64,000 nt of DNA, taken from positions 1 to 64,000 of the forward strand of contig CAZVZK010000041.1 in NCBI GenBank assembly GCA_964630925.1. Direction: 5' to 3'. The first letter of the stretch is position 1. Each line of letters begins with the position of its first letter. Positions 35,035 to 44,033 of this stretch are shown one piece after another. The translations under genes and the position numbers were made by a program. This DNA comes from RGDT01 sp964630925 (GTDB taxonomy: Bacteria; Planctomycetota; Planctomycetia; Gemmatales; Gemmataceae). The notes under the pieces were generated by a model. That model was not told the origin of the DNA. It ran no database searches and saw only the letters and a program-made list of their open reading frames with translations.

Positions 35035-35541
35035 TCAGGGGCCCGTGCCGCTCAGGTTCTCCTTGCCGCGGACGGGCCGCTTGCCTGGAGTGCCGAAGCG
35101 CGACAGCCCCGTGTTCAACGTCCCGGCCGGGTTCAGGCCGGCGGCCACACCGCCCGGTGCGGCCGCGCCGCCACCGAGGAGCGTGGCGTTGGGGTTCATG
35201 AAGTAGCCCTGGTACGCCTGGAAACGCACCGGGTGCCCCGTCTGGTTCGGCGAGGCCGGGTCGAGGATCGACCGCTGCCCCCCGGCCAGACTCCCCTGTC
35301 CGTCGTCCCCCGGCAGGATGCCGGGCCGCAGCCCGACCACCGGCGCCCCCGTCGGCAGATACGCCGCGCCGGGGCGGATGGCCGCAGGGTTCCCGTAGTA
35401 CGGGTAGGCGCCGTACGGCCCGTAGGCGGCCCACCCTGGCCTGGCGAACGGGTTGGTGACGGCGGGCCCGTAGTACTGGGCCTGCGCGGGCAGGGCCAGG
35501 GACGTCAGGCCGAGCAGCCCGGCCAGCATCAGCTTCCGCAT
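35035..35541 (-). CDS. Secreted Gly/Pro/Tyr-rich hypothetical protein
   Basis: 168 aa. Signal peptide MRKLMLAGLLGLTSLALPAQA with GGAG at a good distance upstream. The mature chain is low in charge and rich in Gly, Pro, Ala and Tyr (PGWAAYGPYGAYPYYGNPAA), with no fold I can name. It may be a matrix or envelope component. A hairpin terminator follows. Confidence 0.72.
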   Translation of the reverse strand: MRKLMLAGLLGLTSLALPAQAQYYGPAVTNPFARPGWAAYGPYGAYPYYGNPAAIRPGAAYLPTGAPVVGLRPGILPGDDGQGSLAGGQRSILDPASPNQTGHPVRFQAYQGYFMNPNATLLGGGAAAPGGVAAGLNPAGTLNTGLSRFGTPGKRPVRGKENLSGTGP

Positions 35542-35792
35542 GGCATCGACTCCTTCGGAGGGTAGGATGAAGGATGAAGGGTGACGGAGGAGGGGGCCTT
35601 TGTTTCGGGGCCCGCCCCGCCCAGCCCCCCCGCCTCGATCCTCCGGGTGGATGCTCCACTCTAGAACGAAGAGGCCCGCGTGTCCAGCGTCCCCCCGCCT
35701 CCCCCGGCCGGCGTGTCCGATGCCACGATTAGCATCGGCACGGGCGGCCTGGGGGCTTGAGAAGGATTGCCGGACACGCGGGCCCTGCGGGA

Positions 35793-37067
35793 TCAGCGGA
35801 TCGGGGCGATGAACGCCGCCCCGCCGTTGCCGTTGCCGCCGCCGCGGTTGAAGCTCTGGATCGCCGCGTTGCCGTACAGCGTGATCCCGAACAGACGCTC
35901 GATCGGGCTGAAGATCTTGTAGACCATGTTGTCCAGCGCGATCAGCGGGTCGGGGCCGACGTACACACGGTCACCGGGGAAGAGCTGGTAGTTGGTCGCC
36001 GTCGCGCCGGCCTCGGTGATGGCCCGCCAGTCCACGGGCAGGATCTGCAGGCACCCGTGGCACGCCGGCGCGGGCCGGGCCACCCACACCTTCTTCTTGC
36101 TGGCGACGGCGGCGAGGCCCTGCACCTGGCCGATGGCGTCCAGCACCGTCTCGTTGCCCGTGATCGGCAGGCGGTAGACCTGCTGGCCGAAGCCGGCCCC
36201 GTCCTGGATGACGTAGAACACCTTGCTGTTGTACGCCAGCACGTCCACGTTCACCTCGGGCTCGACCGTGTACTGCGCCAGGTGGCGCTCGACGGCGGTC
36301 TTCACCTCGGCAAGGGTCAGGCCGGTGACGTACACGCACCCGTAGCTGCCCAGGTTAATGGTGCCGTCGGGTCGGACGAGGTGCTCGCCACGCACCTGCT
36401 GCACGCCGCGGAACTGGGCCAGGCCGACGGCCACCTGCGGGTCCTTCAGGACGCGGCCGAGCTGCTGGCGGATGGCCCGCTCCACGTCGTCGAGGGTCAG
36501 GCCGCCCACGCGCACCATGCCGTACGAGTAGCCCAGGTTGATGCTGCCGTCGGGGGCGACGGTGTAGGTGCCCTCGATGGGCTGGTTGGGCAGCGGCTCG
36601 GCGACGCGCACGAGCAGCACGTCGAGAGGCGACACGGTGTACGGCGGCCGTGGGATGAGCCGGATGGCGTCGAGCAGCAGGATGTCCGGAGGCTCGACGA
36701 CGTAGGGCGGCAGCGACCGGCGGTGCTTCTCCGTCGGCGGCGGGCCGCCCGGCTGGATGGGCAGGCCGGCCGGGTAGGCGGCCAGCCCGTGCCCGTTGTG
36801 GCCAGGGCTCGGGCCGCCGACGACGGCCCCGCCTGCGAGGGGCGGGGGGCCGGTCGGGGGCATCATGCCGGGCGGCACCCCCTCCACGCCGTTGACGAGG
36901 CGGATCGGCGGTTTGCCGACCTCGGGCGGACGCAGGCCCGAGGCGACGGGCTCGCCGCCGCTGCCCCCACCCACCTGGATGCTCACACACCCGGTGAGCG
37001 TGACGAGGACCGCCCCCAACCCGACCCACGCCGCGATGCGTGGCGCCCACAGGCCCTGACTGGACAT
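35793..37067 (-). CDS. Polysaccharide export lipoprotein (Wza-like, SLBB domains)
   Basis: 424 aa. The N-terminus ends in a lipobox (LVTLTGCVSIQ), so the mature protein is lipid-anchored. A proline/glycine-rich stretch of about 80 residues precedes the export domain: YTVSPLDVLLVRVAEPLPNQPIEGTYTVAPDGSINLGYSYG, then a second repeat with VRPDGTINLGSYGCVYVTGLTLAEVKTAVE. A SLBB-type block follows (VFYVIQDGAGFGQQVYRLPITGNETVLDAI). It resembles outer-membrane exopolysaccharide secretins, but no capsule cluster is next to it. GGGAGGG precedes the ATG. Confidence 0.87.
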   Translation of the reverse strand: MSSQGLWAPRIAAWVGLGAVLVTLTGCVSIQVGGGSGGEPVASGLRPPEVGKPPIRLVNGVEGVPPGMMPPTGPPPLAGGAVVGGPSPGHNGHGLAAYPAGLPIQPGGPPPTEKHRRSLPPYVVEPPDILLLDAIRLIPRPPYTVSPLDVLLVRVAEPLPNQPIEGTYTVAPDGSINLGYSYGMVRVGGLTLDDVERAIRQQLGRVLKDPQVAVGLAQFRGVQQVRGEHLVRPDGTINLGSYGCVYVTGLTLAEVKTAVERHLAQYTVEPEVNVDVLAYNSKVFYVIQDGAGFGQQVYRLPITGNETVLDAIGQVQGLAAVASKKKVWVARPAPACHGCLQILPVDWRAITEAGATATNYQLFPGDRVYVGPDPLIALDNMVYKIFSPIERLFGITLYGNAAIQSFNRGGGNGNGGAAFIAPIR

Positions 37068-37440
37068 GGAACCCTCCCCCCGTGGCGAACGCCACCGCAG
37101 AACGAAGACGGGATCGGGTCGGCCGGCGCGGGCTGTCCCCCGACGGCGCAGCCACCCCTGGCGTCCCCGAATGCATTCAATGCGATGGGAGGGCGGATAA
37201 TCGGGCGGGCGGAAAAGTTCAAGCCCGAGTTTCTGAAGGCGGGCGTGGGCGCCAGGGCGGTTTACGGGATCGCTGGGCGGGCAGTGAGGGCGGCGGTGGC
37301 CATTCCGTCCGTGCCGGGTGTCCGCCCCCCGCCCGCGCCGCTTGCCCTGTTTTCCGCCGCCATGCTCTTCCCCGGATCCCGGGCCGTGTTATGTATCCGT
37401 CGGTCCGCAGCTGCGCCGCGTACCCACCAGGGGCCACCCG
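37068..37440. other. Divergent intergenic region, no gene seen
   Basis: 373 bases between the Wza-like gene (minus) and the ligase operon (plus). Frames on both strands lack conserved features. Promoters for both directions should lie here, but I could not assign convincing -35/-10 elements. Confidence 0.5.
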
Positions 37441-37767
37441 ATGAACGCCGAGCATTTCTCCCCGTCCGCGTTCGAGGTCCACTTCGGCGACCCCGACGCC
37501 GCCCGCCTCCTCGCCGACGAGCTGAAGGACACCGTCCTCGCCGAGGTCGGCAGGGCCGCACGCGCCCGCTTCCGCGAGATCGTCTCCGCCCTGAACGCCG
37601 TCGGCCACCGCCTCACCCCGCACGGCCTGCCCACGGACGGCTCCGAGGAGGCGAAGGACTACTCCGACCCCAACCAGTGCGCCCTGTGGCTCGGCGTCGA
37701 GGTGAGCGTGTCCGCCGGCTACCGCGACCTCCGCTTTGAGGGCGGCTGGTGTGAGCCGCGCACCTGA
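37441..37767 (+). CDS. Hypothetical protein, first gene of the ligase operon
   Basis: 108 aa from the ATG at 37441 (MNAEHFSPSAFEVHFGDPDAARL). A helical first half (DELKDTVLAEVGRAARARFREIVSALNAVG) is followed by a strand-rich end (GVEVSVSAGYRDLRFEGGWCE). No signal peptide or membrane helix, so cytoplasmic. It is 16 bases upstream of the next gene. I do not recognise a family. Confidence 0.72.
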   Translation: MNAEHFSPSAFEVHFGDPDAARLLADELKDTVLAEVGRAARARFREIVSALNAVGHRLTPHGLPTDGSEEAKDYSDPNQCALWLGVEVSVSAGYRDLRFEGGWCEPRT

Positions 37768-37783
37768 CACAGGGAGAAGCCCC

Positions 37784-38401
37784 ATGGCCAAGCCGCTCGT
37801 GTTTCAATTCCGCGGGAAGACCATCGAGGCCGCACTCGAGAAGATCGACCGCTCGAAGCTGTACGGCTACGTCGAGACGGAGGTCCACGATGAGGCCGGC
37901 AAGCCGTGCGAGCTGGCCACGCTGATCGGCGACGGGCATTCCATCGTAGGCAAGGGCGGCAGCGCCCTCGCCTACTTGTCCGCCGACGGCCTGTGGCGCA
38001 CGCGCGGCGAGCTGCGGCCGATCGACGTCCACGGCACGCCGATCACCCCGGTGAAGTCGTCGTTCGACGCGCCGATCGCGCTCGACGCCGCCGCGACGAT
38101 CGATGACTTCCTGGAACACAACATCCACCTGATCTACCAGGTCCTCCCGGCGGGCGACGCGGCGGACCTCCTCGCGGAGCTGCGGGCGGGGGTGATCTTC
38201 CGCTTCGGGTTCAGCTACCGGGGCGGGGTCGAGGCCAACCCGGCGTTCCTGCTCCTCGGGGCGGACGGCAACCCGTTCCTGTGCGTCGGCACGCCGACGG
38301 CGCTGGAGTTCGTCGGCCCGGCGGCGTCCGCCCCACCCGTCCCCGACGAGACGGCGGACGCCGCCGCCGAGGAGGACGCGCTCGACTTCAGCCTGGTGTG
38401 A
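37784..38401 (+). CDS. Hypothetical protein, second gene of the ligase operon
   Basis: 205 aa; GGGAGAAG precedes the ATG. Cytoplasmic, mixed alpha/beta: MAKPLVFQFRGKTIEAALEKIDRSKLYGYVETEVHDEAGKPCE, then a long middle with LWRTRGELRPIDVHGTPITPVKSSFDAPI. The C-terminal 30 residues are acidic (DETADAAAEEDALDF). The pattern of a short DNA- or RNA-handling accessory protein is possible, but there is no known motif. It is followed by a hairpin repeat, then the third gene. Confidence 0.75.
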   Translation: MAKPLVFQFRGKTIEAALEKIDRSKLYGYVETEVHDEAGKPCELATLIGDGHSIVGKGGSALAYLSADGLWRTRGELRPIDVHGTPITPVKSSFDAPIALDAAATIDDFLEHNIHLIYQVLPAGDAADLLAELRAGVIFRFGFSYRGGVEANPAFLLLGADGNPFLCVGTPTALEFVGPAASAPPVPDETADAAAEEDALDFSLV

Positions 38402-38414
38402 TTTCTTCTTGTCC

Positions 38415-38469
38415 GTAGAGCACGCTTCCAGTGTGCTTGCTTCGGAGCACGCTGGAAGCGTGCTCTACG
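38415..38469 (+). repeat. Inverted repeat inside the ligase operon
   Basis: GTAGAGCACGCTTCCAG plus six further bases pairs with its inverted copy ending in GCTGGAAGCGTGCTCTAC; the arms are 23 bases with one mismatch and an 8-9-nt loop. It sits between the second and third genes and could act as an attenuator, an RNA-stability element or a dispersed repeat. Confidence 0.75.
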
Positions 38470-38478
38470 GGGGTGGCA

Positions 38479-39207
38479 ATGCCCGAGATCAGCCTTTCCG
38501 ACAGCAAGGGGCGCGACGCGGCGGTCGCCGCGGAGGCCGTCCGCGTGCCGGTGCGGGTGCGCTGGGTGGATGAATCCGGCCGGCAGGCCAGCACCGCCCG
38601 CATCCTCAAGGGCACCATCGGCCGCGATTACCCGGCCCTGCTCGAACGCGCGGGGGCCCCGGAGAAGGTGGCCGACGCCCTCATCGCCGGCGACCCCGAG
38701 CTGGACATCGAGACGGCGGGGGCGTTCCTGCGCGACACGTCGCGCGTCTATGTGAACTCGGATCGCCAGGTGGTCCACTCGGTCTCACAGGTGGAGATCG
38801 TCCGCAACCCGGACGCCACCGAGAAACTCCGCCGGCCGAAGAAGCTGGCGGTCCCCAACGTGTCCGCCGACCAGCCGCTGCTGTGGAGCGGGAAGCTCCT
38901 CCCGAAGAAGGACGTGTTCAACAAGTTCTCGATGGTGTCGAAGCTCCAGGTGGTCCACGTCAACGGTCTGACCTACGACTTCCTGTTCGGCATCGCGAAG
39001 GAGCTGGAGGCGAAGAACAGCCTGCTCGTCGTCGGCGCCGGGCCGAAGGCCAACCAGCCCCTCATCCTCCGGCGCGGGGCGGTGCCGTACCGTGGCTTCC
39101 TCGAGGGGCGGACGCGCGGGGAGGAGTACCTCCTGCTGCTGCACCTGTCGAACATCGAGCTGAAGGCCCCCGATTCCAAGCCGGCGCAGGAGGTGAAGCC
39201 ATCATGA
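38479..39207 (+). CDS. Hypothetical protein, third gene of the ligase operon
   Basis: 242 aa from the ATG at 38479. Cytoplasmic. Middle blocks are DRQVVHSVSQVEIVRNPDATEKLRRPKKL, NVSADQPLLWSGKLLPKKDVFNKFSMVSKLQVVHVNGLTYDFLFGIAKELE and AKNSLLVVGAGPKANQPLILRRG. The stop overlaps the ATG of the ligase gene (ATGA), so the two are made together and probably act together. No named family. The well-ordered hydrophobic core argues that it is a real folded protein rather than a chance frame. Confidence 0.8.
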   Translation: MPEISLSDSKGRDAAVAAEAVRVPVRVRWVDESGRQASTARILKGTIGRDYPALLERAGAPEKVADALIAGDPELDIETAGAFLRDTSRVYVNSDRQVVHSVSQVEIVRNPDATEKLRRPKKLAVPNVSADQPLLWSGKLLPKKDVFNKFSMVSKLQVVHVNGLTYDFLFGIAKELEAKNSLLVVGAGPKANQPLILRRGAVPYRGFLEGRTRGEEYLLLLHLSNIELKAPDSKPAQEVKPS

Positions 39208-40733
39208 CTCTCGTCAACAGGGGCAGACTTGAGGTCAAACTCGCCGGCTACGCCACGGGCACGGGCACGGCCCTGGCCGACCCGCTGCTGGTGACGAGGG
39301 CGCAGGACTACCGGCGGCACTCGGCGTCGCGGATGATCCCGCTGGAGCCGGGCGACATCCGCAAGCGCTTCGGGGCCGGGGACTACCACGTCAGCCTGAA
39401 GGTCGATGGCGAGTTCTCCCTGCTCGTGTACTCCGCGGGCGAGGCGCTGCTCGTCAACCCCGGCGGCACCGTCCGCGTCGGCATCCCCGCCGTGGACGAG
39501 GCGGCGGCGCTGCTGAAGAAGGCGGGTGTGAAGTCGGCGCTGATCCCTGGCGAGCTGCACTTCACGAAGGCCAGCGGCAAGCGCCCGCGCGTGCATGACG
39601 TGAGCCGCGTGGCCCGCCAGCCCGGCTCGCAGGCCGAGCTGGACCAGCTCGCCTTCTCCGCCTTCGACATCGTGGAGATCGACGGGCAGGCCCCCGGTGA
39701 GAAGTTCGCCGACACGTGGGGCCGGCTCACGGCCCTGTTCAAGGGCGGCAAGCGTGCGGGCGTCGTCGAGGCCGTGTGGCTCAAGGACTCGGCGGCCATC
39801 GAGGGGCAGTTCCGCAAGTGGGTGGAGCAGGGGGCCGAGGGGGCCGTCGTCCGCAGCGACGCCGCCGGACGCTTCAAGCTGAAGCCGCGGCACACCATCG
39901 ACGCCGCCGTCATCGGCTTCACCGAGGGCACCGACGACCGCCGCGGCATGATCCACGACCTGCTCATCGCCCTCATCCGGCCCGACGGCTGCCTGCACGT
40001 CGTGGGGCACGTCGGCGGCGGCTTCTCCAATGACGAGCGCCGCGGCTTCCTCAGCGACCTGAAGGACTCCCTGGCCGAGAGCGACTACGTCGAGGTGAAC
40101 GACCAGGTGGCGTATCACATGGTGCGCCCGGAGTGGGTGATCGAGGTGAGCGTCCTCGACCTGATCGCCGAGACGACGCGCGGCCTGCCCATCAACAAGA
40201 TGGCGCTGGATTGGGACGCGGCGGCGGGGCGGTACCGCATCGTGCGGCGCATGCCGCTGGTCGGGATGATCTCGCCGCAGTTCGTGCGGCGTCGCGAGGA
40301 CAAGGCCGTCCACGCCGCCGACATCCCCCTGCGGCAGGTGACGGACCTCGTGGACGTGCCGCTGGCCGACAAGAACGCGCGGCAGCTCGAAATGCCGAGA
40401 AGCGAGGTGATCCGGCGTGAGGTCCAGACGAAGCAGATGAAGGGGCAGACGCTGGTCCGCAAGCTGTTGATGTGGAAGACGAACAAGGACACCGCCGGGG
40501 AGGACTTCCCGGCCTACGTAATCCACTACACCGACTTCAGCCCCAACCGCAAGACGCCGCTCGAACGCGAGATCCGCGTGTCCAGCTCGCGGCAGCAGAT
40601 CGACCAGTTGTGGGCCGACCTGGCGGGCGAGGCGTTCACCAAGGGGTGGACGCCGGCGGTGTCTGCGGCGGCCCCGTCTGCCGAACCGGCCCCGGAGCCG
40701 AAGAAGCGGCCGCCGCTGAAGAAGTCGTCGTGA
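39204..40733 (+). CDS. ATP-dependent polynucleotide ligase-like protein
   Basis: 509 aa. The covalent nucleotidyltransferase motifs are readable in order: motif I KVDGE (Lys about 66, the expected AMP-attachment residue), GELHF near 116 (Glu contacting the sugar), AFDIVEIDG at about 153-161, EGAVVR at 212-217 and KLKP at 225-228. After these comes an OB-fold-like part (LHVVGHVGGGFSNDERRGF, then VRPEWVIEVSVLDL) and a further 130-residue C-terminal domain ending in a Pro/Lys tail. DNA and RNA ligases of this superfamily seal nicks using ATP; DNA or RNA cannot be decided. The gene ends a four-gene operon. Confidence 0.85.
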   Translation: MTLVNRGRLEVKLAGYATGTGTALADPLLVTRAQDYRRHSASRMIPLEPGDIRKRFGAGDYHVSLKVDGEFSLLVYSAGEALLVNPGGTVRVGIPAVDEAAALLKKAGVKSALIPGELHFTKASGKRPRVHDVSRVARQPGSQAELDQLAFSAFDIVEIDGQAPGEKFADTWGRLTALFKGGKRAGVVEAVWLKDSAAIEGQFRKWVEQGAEGAVVRSDAAGRFKLKPRHTIDAAVIGFTEGTDDRRGMIHDLLIALIRPDGCLHVVGHVGGGFSNDERRGFLSDLKDSLAESDYVEVNDQVAYHMVRPEWVIEVSVLDLIAETTRGLPINKMALDWDAAAGRYRIVRRMPLVGMISPQFVRRREDKAVHAADIPLRQVTDLVDVPLADKNARQLEMPRSEVIRREVQTKQMKGQTLVRKLLMWKTNKDTAGEDFPAYVIHYTDFSPNRKTPLEREIRVSSSRQQIDQLWADLAGEAFTKGWTPAVSAAAPSAEPAPEPKKRPPLKKSS

Positions 40734-40850
40734 CGCGCCGGCGGGAGGGTGCGGAAAAGAATCCGGGAGGGCAGGGTGGGCGAGGCTCCTACTTTGACCA
40801 ACTGGGACATTCGACAAAGAGAAGGCCCGCATCGGGATGGATCTCGCGAG

Positions 40851-41162
40851 ATGATCCCGCCGCCGAAGAAGACCGCCGGGGCGGCCCCCGATCCGCTGTT
40901 CGCCGCGGAGACGCTGCGCTGCCTGCCCCTGGCCGAGGCCTTCCACATCGCCTGGGCGCACGTCGCGCCCGACGACGTCCTCCAGTAGCTCTTCGACGAG
41001 CACCGCGGACGCTGTTACGAGGACACCCTCACCTTCCCCGAGACCGTCCTCGCCCTCTATACCGCCCTCACGCGTCACCACGGCTCCGCCAACCGCTCCC
41101 TTCGAGTCGGCCCTCGATTCCGGCACGCTCCCCGTCCAGGCCAGGGCCGTCCCGGAACAACA
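40851..41162 (+). pseudogene. IS4-type transposase remnant
   Basis: The frame LFAAETLRCLPLAEAFHIAWAHVAPDDVLQ is cut by a TAG at 40986-40988, continues as LFDEHRGRCYEDTLTFPETVLALYTALTRHHGSANRS, and then shifts frame to FESALDSGTLPVQARAV. This is the N-terminal part of planctomycete IS4-like transposases (HRGRCYEDTLTFP is typical), with one nonsense change, one frameshift and no C-terminus. It stands between the ligase operon and the next gene's end. Confidence 0.65.
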
Positions 41163-41166
41163 CGGC

Positions 41167-42837
41167 CTACACGATCAGCGCATCGCCGAACCGCTCGCGC
41201 AGCAGGGCCTGCCCGCGCTTGCCGATGTGGCACCCCGTGAGGTCCAACTCCACAAGGTTCGCGAGCGTCTTCGACGTGGCCAGCTCGGACGCCGCCGCGC
41301 GCCCGCGGATGTTGCCCGACAGCCGCAGCCGGCGCAGGCCCGACAGGTGTTCGCTACGGGCGAGGGCGGGGATGCCCTTGTCCGTGATCTCATTTCCCGA
41401 CAGGTCCAGCTCACGCAGGCCGGAGAGGTGCCGACACGCGGCGAGGCGTCCGAGGCACTCGTCGCGCAAGCGGTTCTGTGACAAGTCGAGGCGGATCAGT
41501 TTTATCGCCTCCGGGCGGGCGAGGAGCCGCTCGACCCCCGTCGGCCCGACGCCGTTGCCGGGCAATTCGAGGACGCGCAGCGCGGGCAGATCGAGCATGG
41601 CCGCCGCGTCGTCGCTGCTCACCTCCGCCTGGGCGACGCGAAGATGACACACCCTGGCGGCGTGCGGCGAGTCGGCCAGGGCCTCGAACGCGGCGGGGTC
41701 GGCGTAACGCTCGCCGAGCGACAGGCTCTCGACGCCGGCCAACAAACGCGCGGCGGCGAGCTGCGTGGGCAGCAGCCGTTGCGACCCGGAGTCGAACAGC
41801 GACAGCTCGCGCAGACGCGGGGCGTCGGCGGCGAACAGGGCCGAGAGGTCGCGGTGGCCGGTGCGGTCCAGGCGCAGGGAGCGGAGGCTCGCCAGGCCCG
41901 GCCACCCCGCCAGGGCCGGGATCGCGTCATGGGGGAGTGGGTCGCCGTCGAGCGCGAGGTTCTCCAGTGCGTGCGGCAACGCGGCCACGACTTCCGCCGA
42001 GAGCGTCCCGCCGCGCAGCCACAGGTCGGTCAGGCCCGCGAGCCAGGGGGCGGATGCCAGGAAGGGGAGGCAGTCGTCGTGCATCTCGAGGCGCAGTGAC
42101 CGCAGCGCGGGCAGTCGGGCCTCGCGGCAGAGTGCCACCATCCCCGCCGAGGCGGGGGTACAGCCGCGCAGCCCGAGGTGCTGAAGTCGGGGCCATTCGC
42201 GGAGGAAGAAATACGGGGCGTCCGGCAACGCCCCGGTCAGACGCCGCAGCCGTGACGGGACCGTCGTGAGGGCCAGCCGCGTCACATCACCGGCGGAGAA
42301 GATGTCATCGAGCAGCGGGTACCGGCGTTCGATGTCCGTCACCCAGGGCCGATCGTCTTCAGGCTCACGCGGGTCGATGGGGCCGCCCAGCGTCAGCACA
42401 CGCACAGACGACGTGAGCGGCCCGGCTGCGATGCCGCCCCCCCATCCATCCCAGAACAGCGACTCCACCCACCGATAGCCGCGCGCCTCGGCGGGCCAAT
42501 CATCAGACCTGTCGCTCTCGTGCAGATGGAATTGACCACGGCGGACGCCGCCTCGCGGGATCACCCCGCCGACGCGGTCCACGCCGGGGAAGAACATCCG
42601 CCCCCACTCCCACCGATGCGCGTTCATCAGCTCGCGCTCGCGGATGGCCAGCTCCAGACGCTCTGCCGAGTAGTGTGGGACGGCGTGCATGCGGCACTGC
42701 GTCTGGATCAGCTCGCCCAGAGCCTGCTCGCGCGGGTCATCTCGTTCCAGCATCCAGTCGCCCAGCGCCTGCCGAGGCAACAGGTCGTCGGGCGATTCGC
42801 GGATCGCCCGCAGCAGCGCCTCCTCGGTGACGCTCAT
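41167..42837 (-). CDS. TIGR02996-domain leucine-rich-repeat protein
   Basis: 556 aa. The first 50 residues (MSVTEEALLRAIRESPDDLLPRQALGDWMLERDDPREQALGELIQTQ) fit the TIGR02996 repeat-companion domain known from Gemmata. A mixed region is followed by many LRR units with the xLxxLxLxxN pattern, for example LIRLDLSQNRLRDECLGRL and LRELDLSGNEITDKGI. Such proteins are likely protein-binding scaffolds in the cytoplasm. The ATG overlaps the stop of the upstream paralogue by 4 bases, so the two are an operon. Confidence 0.88.
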   Translation of the reverse strand: MSVTEEALLRAIRESPDDLLPRQALGDWMLERDDPREQALGELIQTQCRMHAVPHYSAERLELAIRERELMNAHRWEWGRMFFPGVDRVGGVIPRGGVRRGQFHLHESDRSDDWPAEARGYRWVESLFWDGWGGGIAAGPLTSSVRVLTLGGPIDPREPEDDRPWVTDIERRYPLLDDIFSAGDVTRLALTTVPSRLRRLTGALPDAPYFFLREWPRLQHLGLRGCTPASAGMVALCREARLPALRSLRLEMHDDCLPFLASAPWLAGLTDLWLRGGTLSAEVVAALPHALENLALDGDPLPHDAIPALAGWPGLASLRSLRLDRTGHRDLSALFAADAPRLRELSLFDSGSQRLLPTQLAAARLLAGVESLSLGERYADPAAFEALADSPHAARVCHLRVAQAEVSSDDAAAMLDLPALRVLELPGNGVGPTGVERLLARPEAIKLIRLDLSQNRLRDECLGRLAACRHLSGLRELDLSGNEITDKGIPALARSEHLSGLRRLRLSGNIRGRAAASELATSKTLANLVELDLTGCHIGKRGQALLRERFGDALIV

Positions 42838-43649
42838 AACTCCACCTTCATCCCGCACCCGCGCCACAGCCGCCTCACCTCCTCGCGCAAGATGCCGTTG
42901 CCCACCAGGTTGATCCGAGTCAGCCGGGCCCTCAACGGCGAGCGGTAGAGCGAAAGAGCCCCCTCGTCGCAGATGCCGTTCATGCGCAGGTCGATCTGCT
43001 CCAGCCCACGGAGGTACATCGCCCCGGCGAGCGCCCGCGCCCCCTCGGTCCCCACCACGTTGCGGCCCAGGTTCAGAACGCGCACCCGGTCCAGGCACGG
43101 CGACTCCGCCAGCGCCCGCGCGCCGGCGGCCCGTATGTCGTTGTCGTACAGCGACACCCGCCGCAACGCGGGCATGTCCGGGAATTCGGGGAATAGGGCC
43201 GCGTCGCGGTCGGTGCAGCCGCACCGGTCCATCCCCAGGGCGCCGATACGCGACAGCCCCGGCCACGAGGCCAGCCGGCGCACGCCCGGGGCGGTGAATG
43301 TGCCGAGCGACAGCGACACCTCGCTCACCCAGTCCCACCCCGGCGGCAGCTCATCGCCCAATGCCGGCAGGTCATCGCCGTGGATCTCGACCGACACCAG
43401 CCCTCGGAGGAAGGTGACGCGGTAGCCCTCCAGGCCGCGCCGCCATGTCGCGGCGTGCTCCCTCAAGAGCTGGTCGATGCGTCCGCGGTCCGGCCCATCC
43501 TCGGGGCCGCACTGGAGGTGCACCAGCTCGCCGCGCGCCCGCGTGGCCGGGTCGTCCTGGTCCATGAGCCAGTCGCCCAGGACGAGGAAGTTCGTCGGGT
43601 CATCCGGCTCGGTGCGGCAGGCGTCGAGGAGGCCGGCGAGGGGTGTCAT
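42834..43649 (-). CDS. TIGR02996-domain leucine-rich-repeat protein (shorter paralogue)
   Basis: 271 aa from the ATG at 43649. The N-terminus (MTPLAGLLDACRTEPDDPTNFLVLGDWLMDQDDPATRARGELVHLQ) is again TIGR02996-like. LRR-type units follow: LRRVSLYDNDIRAAGARALAE, RVLNLGRNVVGTEGARALAG and LEQIDLRMNGICDEGALSL. It is a paralogue of the next gene. It runs divergently from rpsT, 90 bases away. Confidence 0.86.
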   Translation of the reverse strand: MTPLAGLLDACRTEPDDPTNFLVLGDWLMDQDDPATRARGELVHLQCGPEDGPDRGRIDQLLREHAATWRRGLEGYRVTFLRGLVSVEIHGDDLPALGDELPPGWDWVSEVSLSLGTFTAPGVRRLASWPGLSRIGALGMDRCGCTDRDAALFPEFPDMPALRRVSLYDNDIRAAGARALAESPCLDRVRVLNLGRNVVGTEGARALAGAMYLRGLEQIDLRMNGICDEGALSLYRSPLRARLTRINLVGNGILREEVRRLWRGCGMKVEL

Positions 43650-43739
43650 TCGTTCTTCAGCCCTTGCCAGGCGGGCGCGAACGGTTACAATGGTCGTTTT
43701 ATGGCAAGTGGCCGTCCGCGACGACCGGAGACAGAGTAG

Positions 43740-44030
43740 ATGCCGCACACCCGCAGCGCGAAGAAGAACCTCCGCAAGGCCGAGAAGAACCGCCTGCGCA
43801 ACCGCGTGGCGAAGCGTTCCCTCAAGACGTACATCAAGCGCTTCCAGGCCGCCCTCGAGGGCCCCGCCGAGGCGGCGCAGGCCGAGTTCAACCTGGTCTC
43901 CAAGAAGATCGACCAGACCGCCGCCAAGGGTGTCATCCACAAGAACAAGGCGGCCCGCCAGAAGTCGCAGCTCGCCCAGATGCTCAACAAGAAGAAGGCC
44001 GCCCCCGCCGCGCCTGCGTCCGGCTCCTGA
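43740..44030 (+). CDS. rpsT: 30S ribosomal protein S20
   Basis: 96 aa, basic and helical, with the S20 pattern MPHTRSAKKNLRKAEKNRLRNRVAKRSLKTYIKRF and GVIHKNKAARQKSQLAQMLN. It binds 16S rRNA during 30S assembly. GGAGACAG is placed well before the ATG. The C-terminus is slightly Ala/Pro-extended. It lies three bases upstream of the lipoate-ligase-like gene. Confidence 0.96.
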   Translation: MPHTRSAKKNLRKAEKNRLRNRVAKRSLKTYIKRFQAALEGPAEAAQAEFNLVSKKIDQTAAKGVIHKNKAARQKSQLAQMLNKKKAAPAAPASGS

Positions 44031-44033
44031 GCG

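Noticed and set aside
37441..40733. Standard bacterial NHEJ (Ku plus LigD) operon
   Set aside because: No Ku-like protein, polymerase or phosphoesterase domain; the ligase partners are unlike any NHEJ component I know.
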